Below, piece by piece: positions 41,116 through 51,459 of a stretch of 64,000 nt of DNA. Under the pieces are notes generated by a model, which did no database searches, was not told where the DNA came from, and saw only the letters and a list, made by a program, of their open reading frames with translations. Source of the DNA: Meira nashicola (Eukaryota > Basidiomycota > Exobasidiomycetes > Exobasidiales > Brachybasidiaceae). The position numbers and the translations under genes are program-made. Position 1 is the first letter of the stretch; the number at the start of each line of letters is the position of its first letter. Location of the stretch: the NCBI GenBank assembly GCA_001600355.1, contig BCJU01000005.1:615205-679204 (forward strand), in the 5' to 3' direction.

Positions 41116-42861
41116 TCAGAGCTTCTTTTCATCAACGGAATCTGATTCACCATTTGATCCTGGCCTCCCTTGTGTTGAAATTGCATGTCTTGCATCTTGC
41201 GTATGAACGAAAAGATCGATATCTGTCGTTGCAAATTTGCGAGCGGGTACTTTAGCGGCAAATAGTGCATCCAATTCACCAAACGTTCTTCCGCGAGTCT
41301 CAACCAATCTGAAATAACAGTAAGTACAAGCCAGGACTCCTGTTCCGCACCAGAATAAGCCACTCTTGGCCCCCCAATTCCAGCTTGTAGGTTGAATCAT
41401 TCTTGGCGTGATTGTATTACAAACGAGACCCATCAAATTATACGAAATTCGAGACAAGACGACGGCGATTGGACGTAAACGAGAAGAGGATACTTCTGCC
41501 ACGATACAATAACAAACTGGACCGATTCCAATGTTATAAGCGAAATTGAGACAGATTAATAAAATACCAACTGCCAAACTTGTGTTTGGGATGAATCCCA
41601 AGATACCGATAACCAAAGTAATAAGACTCATAAGAGCAATACCGCCGATATAAATTGTACGACGACCGAGTTTGTTCAAGAAGAACCATGACACAATTGT
41701 TCCAACGGTGTACATTGTGGTGACTCCTAAGTTGAAATCGAATGCTGATTCATCATCCATTCCAGATTGTTGAAGGAATGTCACTGCATAGCCAACCAAA
41801 GGTCCACCTGCGAGATATTGAATGGCGAAAACAGCACAACCGATCTCAGTCCTTCGCAAATTTGTTCCACGGAAGCAATCAAGAATGCTTGCGCCTTCAG
41901 TTTCAGCCCGTTCGATGGCATCGGTATGTTGCATCATTGCCAAAGTTTCTTGTACTTCTTCTTCTGATGTGTCGTAAGAGTTTAATCTACGAATATTATG
42001 TGCAGCATCATCTAAACGTCCTTTACGAATTAACCACCAAGGTGATTCAGGAGCCATGCAAACTCCAATAAATAATGGAAGAGGCCAAATCCATTGCAAA
42101 GCAAACGGAATATGATAAGCTTTTGCTCCTTCAAGATTCAAAGCTGCACGAGCGACTCCACTACTCAATAAGATACCGAAACCCCAACACATATTGACGT
42201 ATGACGTTAAAAGAGGTCGTAAAGCGATCGGTAAGATATCGGCAGCATAAGCAGTTGACAAAGTTTGAAAGATTCCCCAAGGTAAACCGCACAAGATCTC
42301 TCCTGCTACGAGAACGGGCAAGCTAGGAGCGAAGAAAACGGGAAAGATTGCACATGCCATAAATGCCAAAGCTCCAGCCATTGTTTTACGATAACCAAAT
42401 CGTTGAGAAGCCCAAGAATTAAACAAAAGACCCATAATTTGACCACACAAAGCTCCATTGGTTAAACCTGATTGCCAAGAAGCAGGAATGTACCATTTCT
42501 GAGTTGCTTCATCGAATTTACCATAATGTTGTCTAAATTGTTCTTGACCATAGAAGGAATTGATGATGACTAAATCATAACCTTCCATAATTAGAGCTGT
42601 TGAAAGTAGCATTGACCATAATACAGCCTTCTTGTTTCTCTTTAAAGCTTGCCATAATGTCAATTCATGATCGGCTTTCGTTGCTCTTGCAGCTGCATCA
42701 ACGACAGCATCATAATTGTCTAATTGTTGGGCAATCTTTTGTGCATCAATACGAGCAGTGTTATGATGACTGTCTTCAAGGACGTGGAGATTCGTTGCCA
42801 TTGTGATGTTGTGATAGCCAGGGGTCAAGGTAGTAGTTGTTGTGAGGATGAGGAATGACAA
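41116..42861 (-). CDS. MFS sugar permease (maltose/alpha-glucoside type)
   Basis: 581 residues; the ATG at 42801 (MATNLHVLED) is an equally likely start, since the first 20 residues are Thr-rich and unusual. Twelve membrane segments. Sugar-porter signatures: GYDLVIINSFYGQEQF in helix 1, PESPWWLIRKGR after helix 6, and NKLGRRTIYIGG in the 8-9 loop, with VVETRGRTF-type ending (RLVETRGRTFGELD). The closest known relatives in pattern are fungal maltose/alpha-glucoside proton symporters. Divergent from the GH31 gene, 1.08 kb apart, suggesting uptake of an alpha-glycoside later cleaved inside the cell. Confidence 0.87.
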   Translation of the reverse strand: MSFLILTTTTTLTPGYHNITMATNLHVLEDSHHNTARIDAQKIAQQLDNYDAVVDAAARATKADHELTLWQALKRNKKAVLWSMLLSTALIMEGYDLVIINSFYGQEQFRQHYGKFDEATQKWYIPASWQSGLTNGALCGQIMGLLFNSWASQRFGYRKTMAGALAFMACAIFPVFFAPSLPVLVAGEILCGLPWGIFQTLSTAYAADILPIALRPLLTSYVNMCWGFGILLSSGVARAALNLEGAKAYHIPFALQWIWPLPLFIGVCMAPESPWWLIRKGRLDDAAHNIRRLNSYDTSEEEVQETLAMMQHTDAIERAETEGASILDCFRGTNLRRTEIGCAVFAIQYLAGGPLVGYAVTFLQQSGMDDESAFDFNLGVTTMYTVGTIVSWFFLNKLGRRTIYIGGIALMSLITLVIGILGFIPNTSLAVGILLICLNFAYNIGIGPVCYCIVAEVSSSRLRPIAVVLSRISYNLMGLVCNTITPRMIQPTSWNWGAKSGLFWCGTGVLACTYCYFRLVETRGRTFGELDALFAAKVPARKFATTDIDLFVHTQDARHAISTQGRPGSNGESDSVDEKKL

Positions 42862-43939
42862 AAAGATGAGTGATCGGATGTAGTATGGTTGCTTTATATG
42901 CTTTTACAAGCTGTTGCGAAAGACAAACGACTTTCTTGTGATTTAATGAAGCATCTTGAGTACTATTTGACAGACGTAGCTAGCTTTTTAGATCGTCTAC
43001 TATCAAATTTTGTGGGGAAACCTGGGGAAAGAGAGGAGTTAATACTGGTGACGAAGAAGTCTTCAAGACGGAAATCTCCTTCTAACGCCGGTCGCCGGTC
43101 GTATACGTAGCCTTCATATCGATCATTGATGAATCGTGATCGTAGTGTAAAGGCAAGAAAGGTGGTAAACGGCGGCCGGTCATTTCATTTCATTAATTTT
43201 GAATCTATGAATGCAGTCTATGTCTGTAGGTATCCTGTACCTGCTTTTTCTAGAATAAATCGAATTTGAAACATTTCTTACTGAAACTCCCCTTTAACAC
43301 GCATTTTCAAAAATTCAACAAGAAAAAAGTCTAGGCTGCGCAGCGCCGGTGACCGATTCTGTCACACGCAAAACTGTCACTTTAGTAAGCCACACAATCG
43401 TGTCTACAGAAACAGAGGACTTTGCAAATGTGTAGCGAGGCGTGGCTGCCCTGCCCTGCGCAGCGCGGTGCCGTACACACGCTCGACTGTGTGCATCGGC
43501 GACACGCGTAACAGCATATGGTTAGTACAATTCAATTCCACAAATGTATGTTACGAATTGAGTACGTAATTCGGAGTACCGGGGTTGGGCAAAACGAAGT
43601 TCTCTTACTCCCCACAACCAACGGTGACCGGCGTGATAGAAATAGAACGCAATCTGCATCTCAAACATACTTCAACGTGGGGTAAAAAAAAAGAGCTAAA
43701 GCTTAATACTACGTATAATAAGCCACAAAAGCAAAAGAGAACAACCCTAATCGAGATTACCGGGAATGCAAGATAAAAGTTGCCCCGATAGTTTAATTTA
43801 TGGGGTAATCGCTGACCGGTTCTTTTTATCGGAATTAAAACCATTAAAGAATAAGAAAAGGTGACATATAAAAAGAACATGTTCTCAATAAAACCTCATT
43901 CAGATCATTCAACATACCTTTTCAATAAATCATCATAAA
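42862..43939. promoter_or_regulatory. divergent intergenic region, sugar permease / GH31
   Basis: 1.08 kb between divergent genes, no gene seen. Two GC-rich palindromic words stand out in AT-rich DNA: GCTGCGCAGC at 43335-43344 followed by GCCGGTG, and CTGCGCAG at 43456-43463 followed by CGCGGTG. They could be regulator sites shared by both genes. Confidence 0.4.
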
Positions 43940-46012
43940 ATGGTAGCTGCTTTACAAGAACTCAAAGGAACTATCCTTCAATATCGTTATGATACAGATC
44001 GTGTTTGGGTACAACCATGGGGACCAAATGGCTTACGTGTACGTGCAATGCGTAACGCATTAACTCCTTTAGATCAAGATTGGGCACTTTCACAACCTGT
44101 CAAGCCAACACCTGAAGCAAAAATCACAATCAAAGATCAAGAAAATGCTTCTCTTCGTAATGGAAAGATTATGGTTGAGATCGTTAAAGGAAAGATGACA
44201 TTCTATAATACAGAAACAAATAAGCCTTTATTAGAAGAATACGTTCGTAATCGCTTTGATCCTGTTGATCCAAATGCAAGTGCATTAGAGTTAGATGCAC
44301 GTACATTCCTCTCTGTTCGTGGAACTGAAAATTATAAGATTATTGCCAGATTTGAATCTTTGGATCCCGAAGAAAAGATATATGGAATGGGTCAATATCA
44401 ACAACCTTTTCTTAACATTAAAGGTGCTGATATAGAATTATCTCATCGTAATTCACAAGCAAGTATTCCATTTGCAACTTCAAGTTTAGGATATGGATTC
44501 TTATGGAATAATCCTGCTATTGGTCGTGCAGTTTTTGGTAAAAATTTAACATCTTTTGAAGCAACAAGTTCACCAGCATTAGATTATTGGATCGTTGCAG
44601 GTGATTCTCCAGCGGAAATTCAAGAAGCATATGCTGCAGTAACAGGTTATGTTCCAATGATGCCTGAATATGGTTTAGGATTTTGGCAATGCAAATTACG
44701 CTATCAAACTCAAGAAGAATTATTACAAGTTGCACGTGAATATCGTAAACGTGATTTACCATTGGATTTGATCGTGATCGATTTCTTTCATTGGCCTTTA
44801 CAAGGTGATTGGAAATTCGATAAAACTTTTTGGCCTGATCCAGCAGCAATGATGGCAGAACTTAAAGAGCTTGGTGTTGAATTAATGGTCAGTATTTGGC
44901 CAACGGTTGATAAACGTAGTGAAAATTATCAACAACTTCGAGCAGACGGTCATCTTGTAAGAACTGAAAGAGGTTCACAAACACAACTTGATTTCCAAGG
45001 TGAATGCAGTTTTGCTGATTTCACTAATCCCGAAGCTAGAAAGGCAGTTTGGGAAATTGCAAAACGTAATTATTTCGATTTAGGAATTAAAACTTTCTGG
45101 TTAGATGAAGCCGAACCAGAATGTACAGGATACGATTATGATCATTATCGAATGCATGCAGGTTCATACTTACAAGCAGGAAACATTTACCCTAAATCCT
45201 ACGCTCAAGCATTTTATGAAGGACAAGAAGAATCAGGTCAAAAGAATATCGTTAACCTCTTACGTTGTGCTTGGGCAGGTTCACAAAAGTATGGTGCATT
45301 AGTATGGAGTGGTGATATTGCATCTTCATGGAAATCATACCGTAATCAACTTGCTGCAGGTTTAAATATGGGCTTATGTGGTATTCCATGGTGGACAACT
45401 GATATCGGTGGATTCCATGGAGGTGATCCAAATGATGAAGAATTCCGTGAATTGTTTGTAAGATGGTTCCAATGGGGTACTTTTTGTCCTGTTATGCGCT
45501 TACACGGAGATCGTGAACCAAAGAAACCTCAACTTGGAACAACAGGTGGATCAGGTTGCTTAAGTGGTGCTGATAATGAAGTTTGGAGTTATGGTGAAAA
45601 AGTGTACAAGATTTGTGAGAGTTATATGTTTATTCGTGAAGATTTACGAAATTATACACGTTCTCTTATGGAACAAGCACATAAAAAAGGATCTCCTGTT
45701 ATGCGTACAATGTTTTACACGTTCCCAAAAGATGAACAAGCATGGAAAGTTGAAGATCAATATATGTATGGAGACCGTTATTTGATCGCTCCTGTTTTAC
45801 AACCTGGACAACGTCAAAGGCAAGTTTATCTTCCTAAAGGTACAGTTTGGCAACAATTCAAACTTTCATCTACTCCTCGCAAAGCTAAAGCTATTGCATC
45901 TTCTGATGAACTTGTTCAATTGCAAACTACAGGTGTTAATATTCAAGGTGGTCAAACTATCACTGTTGATGCACCTTTGGAAGAGATGCCAGTATTTGTG
46001 CGAATTGATTGA
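43940..46012 (+). CDS. GH31 alpha-glycosidase (alpha-glucosidase/alpha-xylosidase), no signal peptide
   Basis: 690 residues, single exon. GH31 features: IYGMGQYQQPFLNIKG in the N-terminal beta-sandwich, LDLIVIDFFHWPLQGDW in the barrel, TFWLDEAEPE with the nucleophile Asp389, and WSGDI with the acid/base Asp459; CPVMRLHGDRE follows. The WLDEAEPE form and DFFHW are closer to bacterial-type alpha-xylosidases and related GH31 groups than to secreted fungal maltases, so substrate is open. There is no signal peptide, so it should act inside the cell on imported sugar, consistent with the divergent permease gene. Confidence 0.9.
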   Translation: MVAALQELKGTILQYRYDTDRVWVQPWGPNGLRVRAMRNALTPLDQDWALSQPVKPTPEAKITIKDQENASLRNGKIMVEIVKGKMTFYNTETNKPLLEEYVRNRFDPVDPNASALELDARTFLSVRGTENYKIIARFESLDPEEKIYGMGQYQQPFLNIKGADIELSHRNSQASIPFATSSLGYGFLWNNPAIGRAVFGKNLTSFEATSSPALDYWIVAGDSPAEIQEAYAAVTGYVPMMPEYGLGFWQCKLRYQTQEELLQVAREYRKRDLPLDLIVIDFFHWPLQGDWKFDKTFWPDPAAMMAELKELGVELMVSIWPTVDKRSENYQQLRADGHLVRTERGSQTQLDFQGECSFADFTNPEARKAVWEIAKRNYFDLGIKTFWLDEAEPECTGYDYDHYRMHAGSYLQAGNIYPKSYAQAFYEGQEESGQKNIVNLLRCAWAGSQKYGALVWSGDIASSWKSYRNQLAAGLNMGLCGIPWWTTDIGGFHGGDPNDEEFRELFVRWFQWGTFCPVMRLHGDREPKKPQLGTTGGSGCLSGADNEVWSYGEKVYKICESYMFIREDLRNYTRSLMEQAHKKGSPVMRTMFYTFPKDEQAWKVEDQYMYGDRYLIAPVLQPGQRQRQVYLPKGTVWQQFKLSSTPRKAKAIASSDELVQLQTTGVNIQGGQTITVDAPLEEMPVFVRID

Positions 46013-46864
46013 TCGATCGAAATGTGAAAAGTTGTATATATTCTGTATAGAAATCAATTTATCTTTTATCTACTTATCCGAACGTGCTCATCATCACTAA
46101 GACGGAGACTCTGCAGAATGAAGTAGGTATAAATTTATAAACATGTGGAGAAAGATGGCTTTGCGCCCATTTTTTTAATTAAAAAACAATCATTGTTAGC
46201 TGAATGACCGTGCGTCTAGTGCATGAGAAGCTTCTTCTGCAGGGTTTTACTCATTTTCTCTTTCTCACGTAAAGTACCTTAGCGTTCTTTTACGCCTTTT
46301 ACCAAACAATGTTGCCGAGTGGGTGCATCTTTTGCCAACAGAATACGCTAAAAAAAGATTATAGTTTAGGTACAAAAGGTACCCTCCTGCGGAGCCGACC
46401 GCACTTTTTAGTTTCTGTTTGTTTAGAAGCACCTCTATAGTCATGACATCATTTCACTTAAATATCATACAGCGGCGTATATTTCAAATTTTAAGCTTTG
46501 AAGACCATGTGGTTAAAGAGATCCGCTAGCTTTTATCGCAAAAAAAGTCATCTTATTTTATGCAGATTTATCCGCAAATTTTATAGCTTAGTCAATGTGT
46601 TTTGTATTATATATGTGTATTCTTACGTTTCTTTTGATTTCTTCTGAATGCAACGGGCTACTTTCTCACTATAGAAGCTTCCTCGCTGTCGCTAACAATG
46701 CTTTAATATCCGGCTAAGAAAGTAGTCCCTATTTTTATATTTCCAGACTTTATTATTATTTTTTGGTTCGATTAAAACCCTATAAGAAGAGCGAAAAGGT
46801 TTAATTATTCATCATTTTTCATATCAACTTTCTCACTAAAAAACACACCCAACCTACTCCAAAC
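46013..46864. other. intergenic, about 0.85 kb
   Basis: No gene seen. The last 120 bp, with CCCTATAAGAAG near 46778, serve as promoter of the second GH128 gene. Confidence 0.5.
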
Positions 46865-47863
46865 ATGAAGTCACATTTCACTTGTATCGCTTTTGCTGCT
46901 CTTCTTATTTCTCAAGTTGCGGCTGTTTCTAAACGTGGTATTGCTTGGCCATACTTTGAAAAATATGGTGTCGACACATTCTATGCTAATGGAAAAGTTG
47001 GATGGGTAAGTTTGTGAATGGAAATTTATATCAGTTCTTAAATTGTTTTGCTGATGATCCCCTTCTATCAGGTATACGATTATGAAAAATATCGCCCAAC
47101 TGGAGGTGCAGTTCCCAACGGTATGGAATTTGATGTTATGCAACGTGTAAATGACGGTAATATCGGACAATTGGCTAGCGCTGCAGCTCAAAATGGTCCT
47201 TATGTTTTAGGTTTTAACGAACCTGATAACGCTGGACAAGCAAATTTGTCACCCCAACAAGCTGCAAGCCTGTAAGTGAAAATGAAAGATCCGCTTAAAT
47301 CTGTTTAAAAGTCTAACTTTTTTTTTCTCTATTATATCTCTATAGTTGGAAGCAATACTTTGAACCTTTACGCTCTCAAGGTAAAAAGTTGGTAGCTCCT
47401 GCTATCACTTCTTCCGGTAATCAAGGTCAAGGCTTAAGTTGGTTAGATGAATTCGTTGCTGCATGTTCAGGTTGCCATTTCGATGCGTATGCATTCCATC
47501 CTTATGCTCCAGATGCTAATTCAGTTCAAGGCTCGGTTAATTATTTTGTGAATTATAAGAGTGAGTAAAGTTAAACGAATTTTTATTATAAATTTTAAAA
47601 ATACTGATTATTCTCATCTTTACCTTTCAGACGGAAAATACACACCTGCTTGGATTACCGAATTCGGTCGTTCACCAGACACTGTTTCAAACGGAGGCGG
47701 TGATCAATTTATCAAGTCTGTCATCAATTATCTCGATAACGAACCTCGAGTTGAACGTTATGCTTACCTTGCACGTTTTGATCCAAACAATGTTAACACT
47801 CAACGTGATTTGCAAAACGCTGATGGCTCAAAGACTGCATTAGGCAACGTTTATGTTAGTTAA
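46865..47863 (+). CDS. secreted GH128 glucanase (Asl1-like), copy 2
   Basis: Four exons: 46865-47005, 47072-47271, 47346-47560, 47631-47863; introns of 66, 74 and 70 bp with GTAAGT or GTGAGT donors and CAG or TAG acceptors. The product is 262 residues. Signal peptide about 1-20; the mature protein starts near VSKRGIAWP. VLGFNEPDNAGQAN has the acid/base Glu and AWITEFGRS the nucleophile Glu; FDAYAFHPYAPD lies between. A paralog of the 39463 gene, but only distantly similar and with a different exon layout, so the duplication is old or the introns were lost in copy 1. Beta-1,3-glucan hydrolysis in the wall. Confidence 0.87.
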
Positions 47864-48326
47864 ACAATGCGAAATTCTAACCAATTCATCAAATTTCATA
47901 CATATTCTACATACTTTATTTCTTCTGTCCCCGTTTTTTAACATGCATAATGCATATATTTTCATCAGATACACTAAATTGTTTGAAAAACATATTAAGT
48001 CTCAGGAATATTCAGCAAATGCCTTCTTGTATGATTCATTTATGCCAGCAAAAAGTTTTTATGGAAATGCACTTTTTGCCACTCCGAAGGAAAACTTTAA
48101 AGGTATTTAAGCAACATTATCGAGAAAGAAGTGAGTCTGACAAACTTCGCATATTTTTAAATGTTAATAAGGCACTTTGACAGAGAGGAAATATTTTGTA
48201 CCAATTGCATATTCATTTCATAAAAGATAAACTACTGCAAAAGATATATGAAGATAAAGAGTATAAAAAAAGAAGTTTAATCATAAAAAAGGTGCGCATA
48301 TGAACACTGTTTAAACTTATTTATTT
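47864..48326. other. intergenic between convergent genes
   Basis: No gene seen; 3' flanks of GH128 copy 2 and the short thaumatin-like gene. Confidence 0.5.
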
Positions 48327-48773
48327 TTAGCAGAATTGAATACGGATGCTTGAGTTTGGACCGTTAACTTGACGTTGAGCAGTGTAATCGTCAGATTTGT
48401 AGAAAGCGTTGTTTGGACCGCAGTTTGCATTATTGCATGTAGCGCCAGTTTGACCGTTGTTAAGTGAGAAAGAGGCAGGATGATCAAATTTGTGAGGAGG
48501 AATTAAAGTGATATCTGCTGAAGAAACGCCATCAACTAAAGTGAATTCAACTGAAGTGCAACCTTGACCGTTAATATCAGAGCATGCTTGTGCAATTCCA
48601 CCACGAACATCACCGTTGATTGTACGAGAGCCAGCGCCAAAGTTACCAATTCCAGGTAACTGAACTGTTGTTGGTGAACCACAATTGTTAATGACGTTGA
48701 TGTTATGACTGCTTGCACTAACGGAAGCAACCAATGCCAAAACGGCAACAGATAAAAATTGGAATGTTTGCAT
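48327..48773 (-). CDS. short secreted thaumatin-like protein, copy 1
   Basis: 148 residues; signal peptide 1-20 (MQTFQFLSVAVLALVASVSA). The N-terminal INVINNCGSPTTVQLPGIG matches the opening strand of thaumatin-like proteins, and the C-terminal TCNNANCGPNNAFYKSDDYTAQRQ aligns, taken in parts, with TCKNTNCPTNQAFHGPDDYQAT of the 49763 gene. Seven cysteines in the mature form. The central acidic-cleft region is shorter than in plant thaumatins. Fungal members are small secreted glycoproteins that bind or cut beta-1,3-glucan; the exact role here is unknown. Confidence 0.7.
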   Translation of the reverse strand: MQTFQFLSVAVLALVASVSASSHNINVINNCGSPTTVQLPGIGNFGAGSRTINGDVRGGIAQACSDINGQGCTSVEFTLVDGVSSADITLIPPHKFDHPASFSLNNGQTGATCNNANCGPNNAFYKSDDYTAQRQVNGPNSSIRIQFC

Positions 48774-48848
48774 TTTTTGTTTGAGTGATAAAATTTGAAT
48801 GAGTTTTGCTCTGAGGTAGAAGAGATGTAGAAATGAATTTTACCTCGA

Positions 48849-48856
48849 CTTTTATA
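48849..48856 (-). promoter_or_regulatory. TATA box of short thaumatin-like gene
   Basis: TATAAAAG on the minus strand, 76 bp upstream of the ATG at 48773. Confidence 0.5.
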
Positions 48857-49434
48857 CCTTTTAAATTTGATCTTTACGAATTATTTTTGATATCATAATA
48901 ACCGTGAACGTTCCTTTACATCATCAGCATAAGCGCCAATCAATCAATGTATTCAGCCCGCTCGGCATAAGTTGCATGTGAATTTTAGCGCCTTTTCCAC
49001 ACGTTCGATTTTAGTGGATTTTATGTCTATGTTCTAAACGCATGCACTGTACGGAACGCTGCAGCGCGCCACACAAAACAAACAGTTCTAATGGTACCTT
49101 CTTTCTGTGCATATGGCAGAAGAATACGTGAAATGCAATTCAACTTTCTCTCTTTCTACCAACCTTGTAGGTTATTCTTATATGTGTATGTATGTGTTTA
49201 TTTCTGTATTCACTTGTGCAGAAAACGTAAAGACGGGCTGAAAGCTTTGGCGTGGGTATAAGTGGAGTGATGACCGATCGGATTTATTTGATGGCGTTGA
49301 TGGCAATTTTAGTTCATGATGCTCTCATACATGTGCAACCCTTTCGAACATTTTACTTCGGACATCCGTTGTTTATATATGTACATATTCACACTAAATA
49401 TTATAACAACGTGTTCATGATCTCATCAACATCT

Positions 49435-49650
49435 TTATAATTTCAAGAAAACCTTAGCATGTGAGTTTTGGCGTATTTTATAAAGAGACGATATGACCTG
49501 ATCTTTATCCGCTTTCATTAATATGGGGACCAGAAAAGGCCCGTGAATGACATAAATGAATGTTGCGGATAACATTAAAACATTTTCGAGGATGATCAAA
49601 TAATTTAGCGTCAAGAGTAGTTTCTGTGATCTGTGCATACCATGTTTCAT
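49435..49650 (-). pseudogene. possible caleosin remnant
   Basis: A 71-codon frame reads TFIYVIHGPFLVPIL, resembling VFIIHGPFSYPTL of the caleosin at 27292, and further on YKIRQNSHAK, loosely like MRIYVANIHRCK. The EF-hand/heme segment and the C-terminal half are missing. The similarity is short, so this may be chance; a protein-level search would decide. Confidence 0.3.
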
Positions 49651-49684
49651 TGTTTAATTATTGTTGAAATATGGTTGGAAAAGG

Positions 49685-49692
49685 TATAAATA
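49685..49692 (+). promoter_or_regulatory. TATA box of thaumatin-like copy 2
   Basis: TATAAATA 71 bp upstream of the ATG at 49763. Confidence 0.5.
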
Positions 49693-49762
49693 ACAAGAAT
49701 TGTTTAATAAAACCCTTTTCTTATTTCCCCATAATCTTTCAACTTGATTCTATCTCACAATA

Positions 49763-50381
49763 ATGTACACTTCTTCTACCCTTTCTGCCTCTGCTTTAGT
49801 GTTGATCTCTTTGATCGGCTCAAGTACTGCATACAATATCAACTTTATCAACAAATGTACTTATACAGTTTGGCCTGCAATCGGCGCAGCCCCAAACGGT
49901 CAACCAAATCAATCAATTCGTTTTGGTGATCGTTTAAATCCAGGTCAATCAATCTCTCACGGTATTGATGATCATGCATTAGGCGTTCGTGGTTGGGGTC
50001 GTACAGGTTGTGATGGTTCAGGTGCAAATTGCCAAACAGGTGCATGCAATGGTGGCTTAGTATGCAATGATGCAGGTATCACTTCACATGCTATTTTAAG
50101 TGAATACGGTTATGGTTCAAATAATCGAATTTACTGGGATTGTGAGTAAAAGAAGAATAGGATTATGTAATCATATTTTTACTAATATTTTCCCCCTTTT
50201 AGTGTCCTTCGTTGGCGGTACTGTCAACATTCCAACTCAATTGCAAGGCCCAGACGGTCAAAGCGTTACTTGCAAAAACACAAATTGCCCAACTAATCAA
50301 GCATTCCATGGTCCAGATGATTATCAAGCAACTCGCAATTCTGCTCCTGGTGGCACTTACAACCACATCTTCTGCCCTTAA
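49763..50381 (+). CDS. secreted thaumatin-like protein, copy 2
   Basis: Exons 49763-50141 and 50203-50381, with a 61-bp intron (GTGAGT..TTTTAG, phase 1). The product is 185 residues; signal peptide about 1-23. INFINKCTYTVWPAIGAAPN is the thaumatin N-terminal strand. RGWGRTGCDGSGANCQTGACNGGLVCN, taken in parts, fits the family's central signature region with its C-rich GDC/GxC pattern. The C-terminus TYNHIFCP keeps the final Cys. Paralog of the shorter 48327 gene; the two are divergent. Thaumatin-like proteins of fungi bind or degrade beta-1,3-glucan in the wall. Confidence 0.82.
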
Positions 50382-50557
50382 GATGGATTTGATAGGATAA
50401 ATATTTGTCTTATTTTATAGTTTAATTGATTGATATTTCTTTTTTAAAGCGAAAACGGACCTCTCCTCGTTTATTCTATTTTAGCGGCTTGTGCATTTTT
50501 ATTNAAANCNCCGTCGTCTTTTNCCTTTTTTTACCCTTTAAACCACCACTTGTAATC

Positions 50558-51295
50558 ATGAATCAGCCATCTTTAGCTACTCAAGCAATCTTGGCATGTC
50601 TTGCAAGCGCTGCTAATTATTTATCAGAGAGCGATCCATCTGCAAAACGTAAACCAGAAGTTGTGATAAAAAAGCCGGTCGATCGTATTTGGAACAGTTT
50701 GGACAAAAAAGAGCTTCATTGGAAATTAATCGTAGGAGCCAGTCTATCTGTTCGAGTTTTATCATTTGTACAGCCTTTATACTTGGCATATATTTCCTTA
50801 TCAGGAAAACAGCCTACCTTTCCTACATTTCGTGCTGCTCCCTTTTTTCTACTTTCTATAATCGGAGTAAGTTGGCGAGTTTGGTGTTTTCGAACGTTGG
50901 ATAAATACTTCACATTTCGTTTACAAGTCCAAAGAGGTCATCAAATCATCCAAACAGGTCCTTATAGGTTTCTTGCTCATCCTTCTTATCTCGGTATATT
51001 TGCAAATTCGATTTGCGTTTCAACTGCAATTATTGGACCTTTAAGCCCATGGCTGAATATGTTTGACACTAAAACATTATTCACAATCAAGATTTTAGAC
51101 AACAAAGTGATAGGAAGTCAAAGATCGATTGCACAAGTAGTTGCATCTCTTTTTGGTATTACAACATTTTTGCACGGATTATGGCTACTTTGCACTCGTA
51201 TCGCTGATGAAGAACGGATGTTACGAGAACATTTTGGAAAAGAATATGACCAATTTTTATCTACTCGCTGGAGGGTGTTGCCTTTTATCTATTGA
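50558..51295 (+). CDS. ICMT-like membrane methyltransferase, copy 1
   Basis: 245 residues from the ATG at 50558; the leader upstream contains four ambiguous N bases (50504, 50508, 50510, 50523) and is not coding. Several hydrophobic segments, then the isoprenylcysteine carboxyl methyltransferase (Ste14/PEMT-related) core: TGPYRFLAHPSYLG, and near the C-terminus DEERMLREHFGKEYDQF with TRWRVLPFIY. Ste14-type enzymes methylate the C-terminal prenylcysteine of CaaX proteins in the ER using S-adenosylmethionine. It has a tandem paralog directly downstream. Whether either is the housekeeping enzyme or a divergent family member cannot be told. Confidence 0.83.
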   Translation: MNQPSLATQAILACLASAANYLSESDPSAKRKPEVVIKKPVDRIWNSLDKKELHWKLIVGASLSVRVLSFVQPLYLAYISLSGKQPTFPTFRAAPFFLLSIIGVSWRVWCFRTLDKYFTFRLQVQRGHQIIQTGPYRFLAHPSYLGIFANSICVSTAIIGPLSPWLNMFDTKTLFTIKILDNKVIGSQRSIAQVVASLFGITTFLHGLWLLCTRIADEERMLREHFGKEYDQFLSTRWRVLPFIY

Positions 51296-51459
51296 CTCGT
51301 CTTGTGCCTCGAAATTTTGATTTAACTTTTACCTTTCCCTATTGCGGATCCGCGCCTCTTGGCTTCATTTCGGATTTATCCTGGCCCACAGCGCTTTCTG
51401 AGGAAATGTAGTGAAAAAGGAGCAGATTGAAATTATCATGTGTGCCATCATCCTTAAAA

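Larger units (their letters stand above)
48774..49762. other. divergent intergenic region, thaumatin-like pair
   Basis: Almost 1 kb between two divergent thaumatin-like genes. TATA elements lie at both ends. A weak caleosin-like remnant is at 49435-49650. Otherwise nothing recognised. Confidence 0.5.

Noticed and set aside
42889..43110. Plus-strand 73-codon frame just upstream of the sugar permease
   Set aside because: Lies in the promoter of the divergent permease and shows no recognisable feature.
43605..43880. Minus-strand 91-codon hydrophobic frame in the permease/GH31 spacer
   Set aside because: Composed mainly of complement of A-rich promoter sequence; no family pattern and sits in the GH31 promoter.
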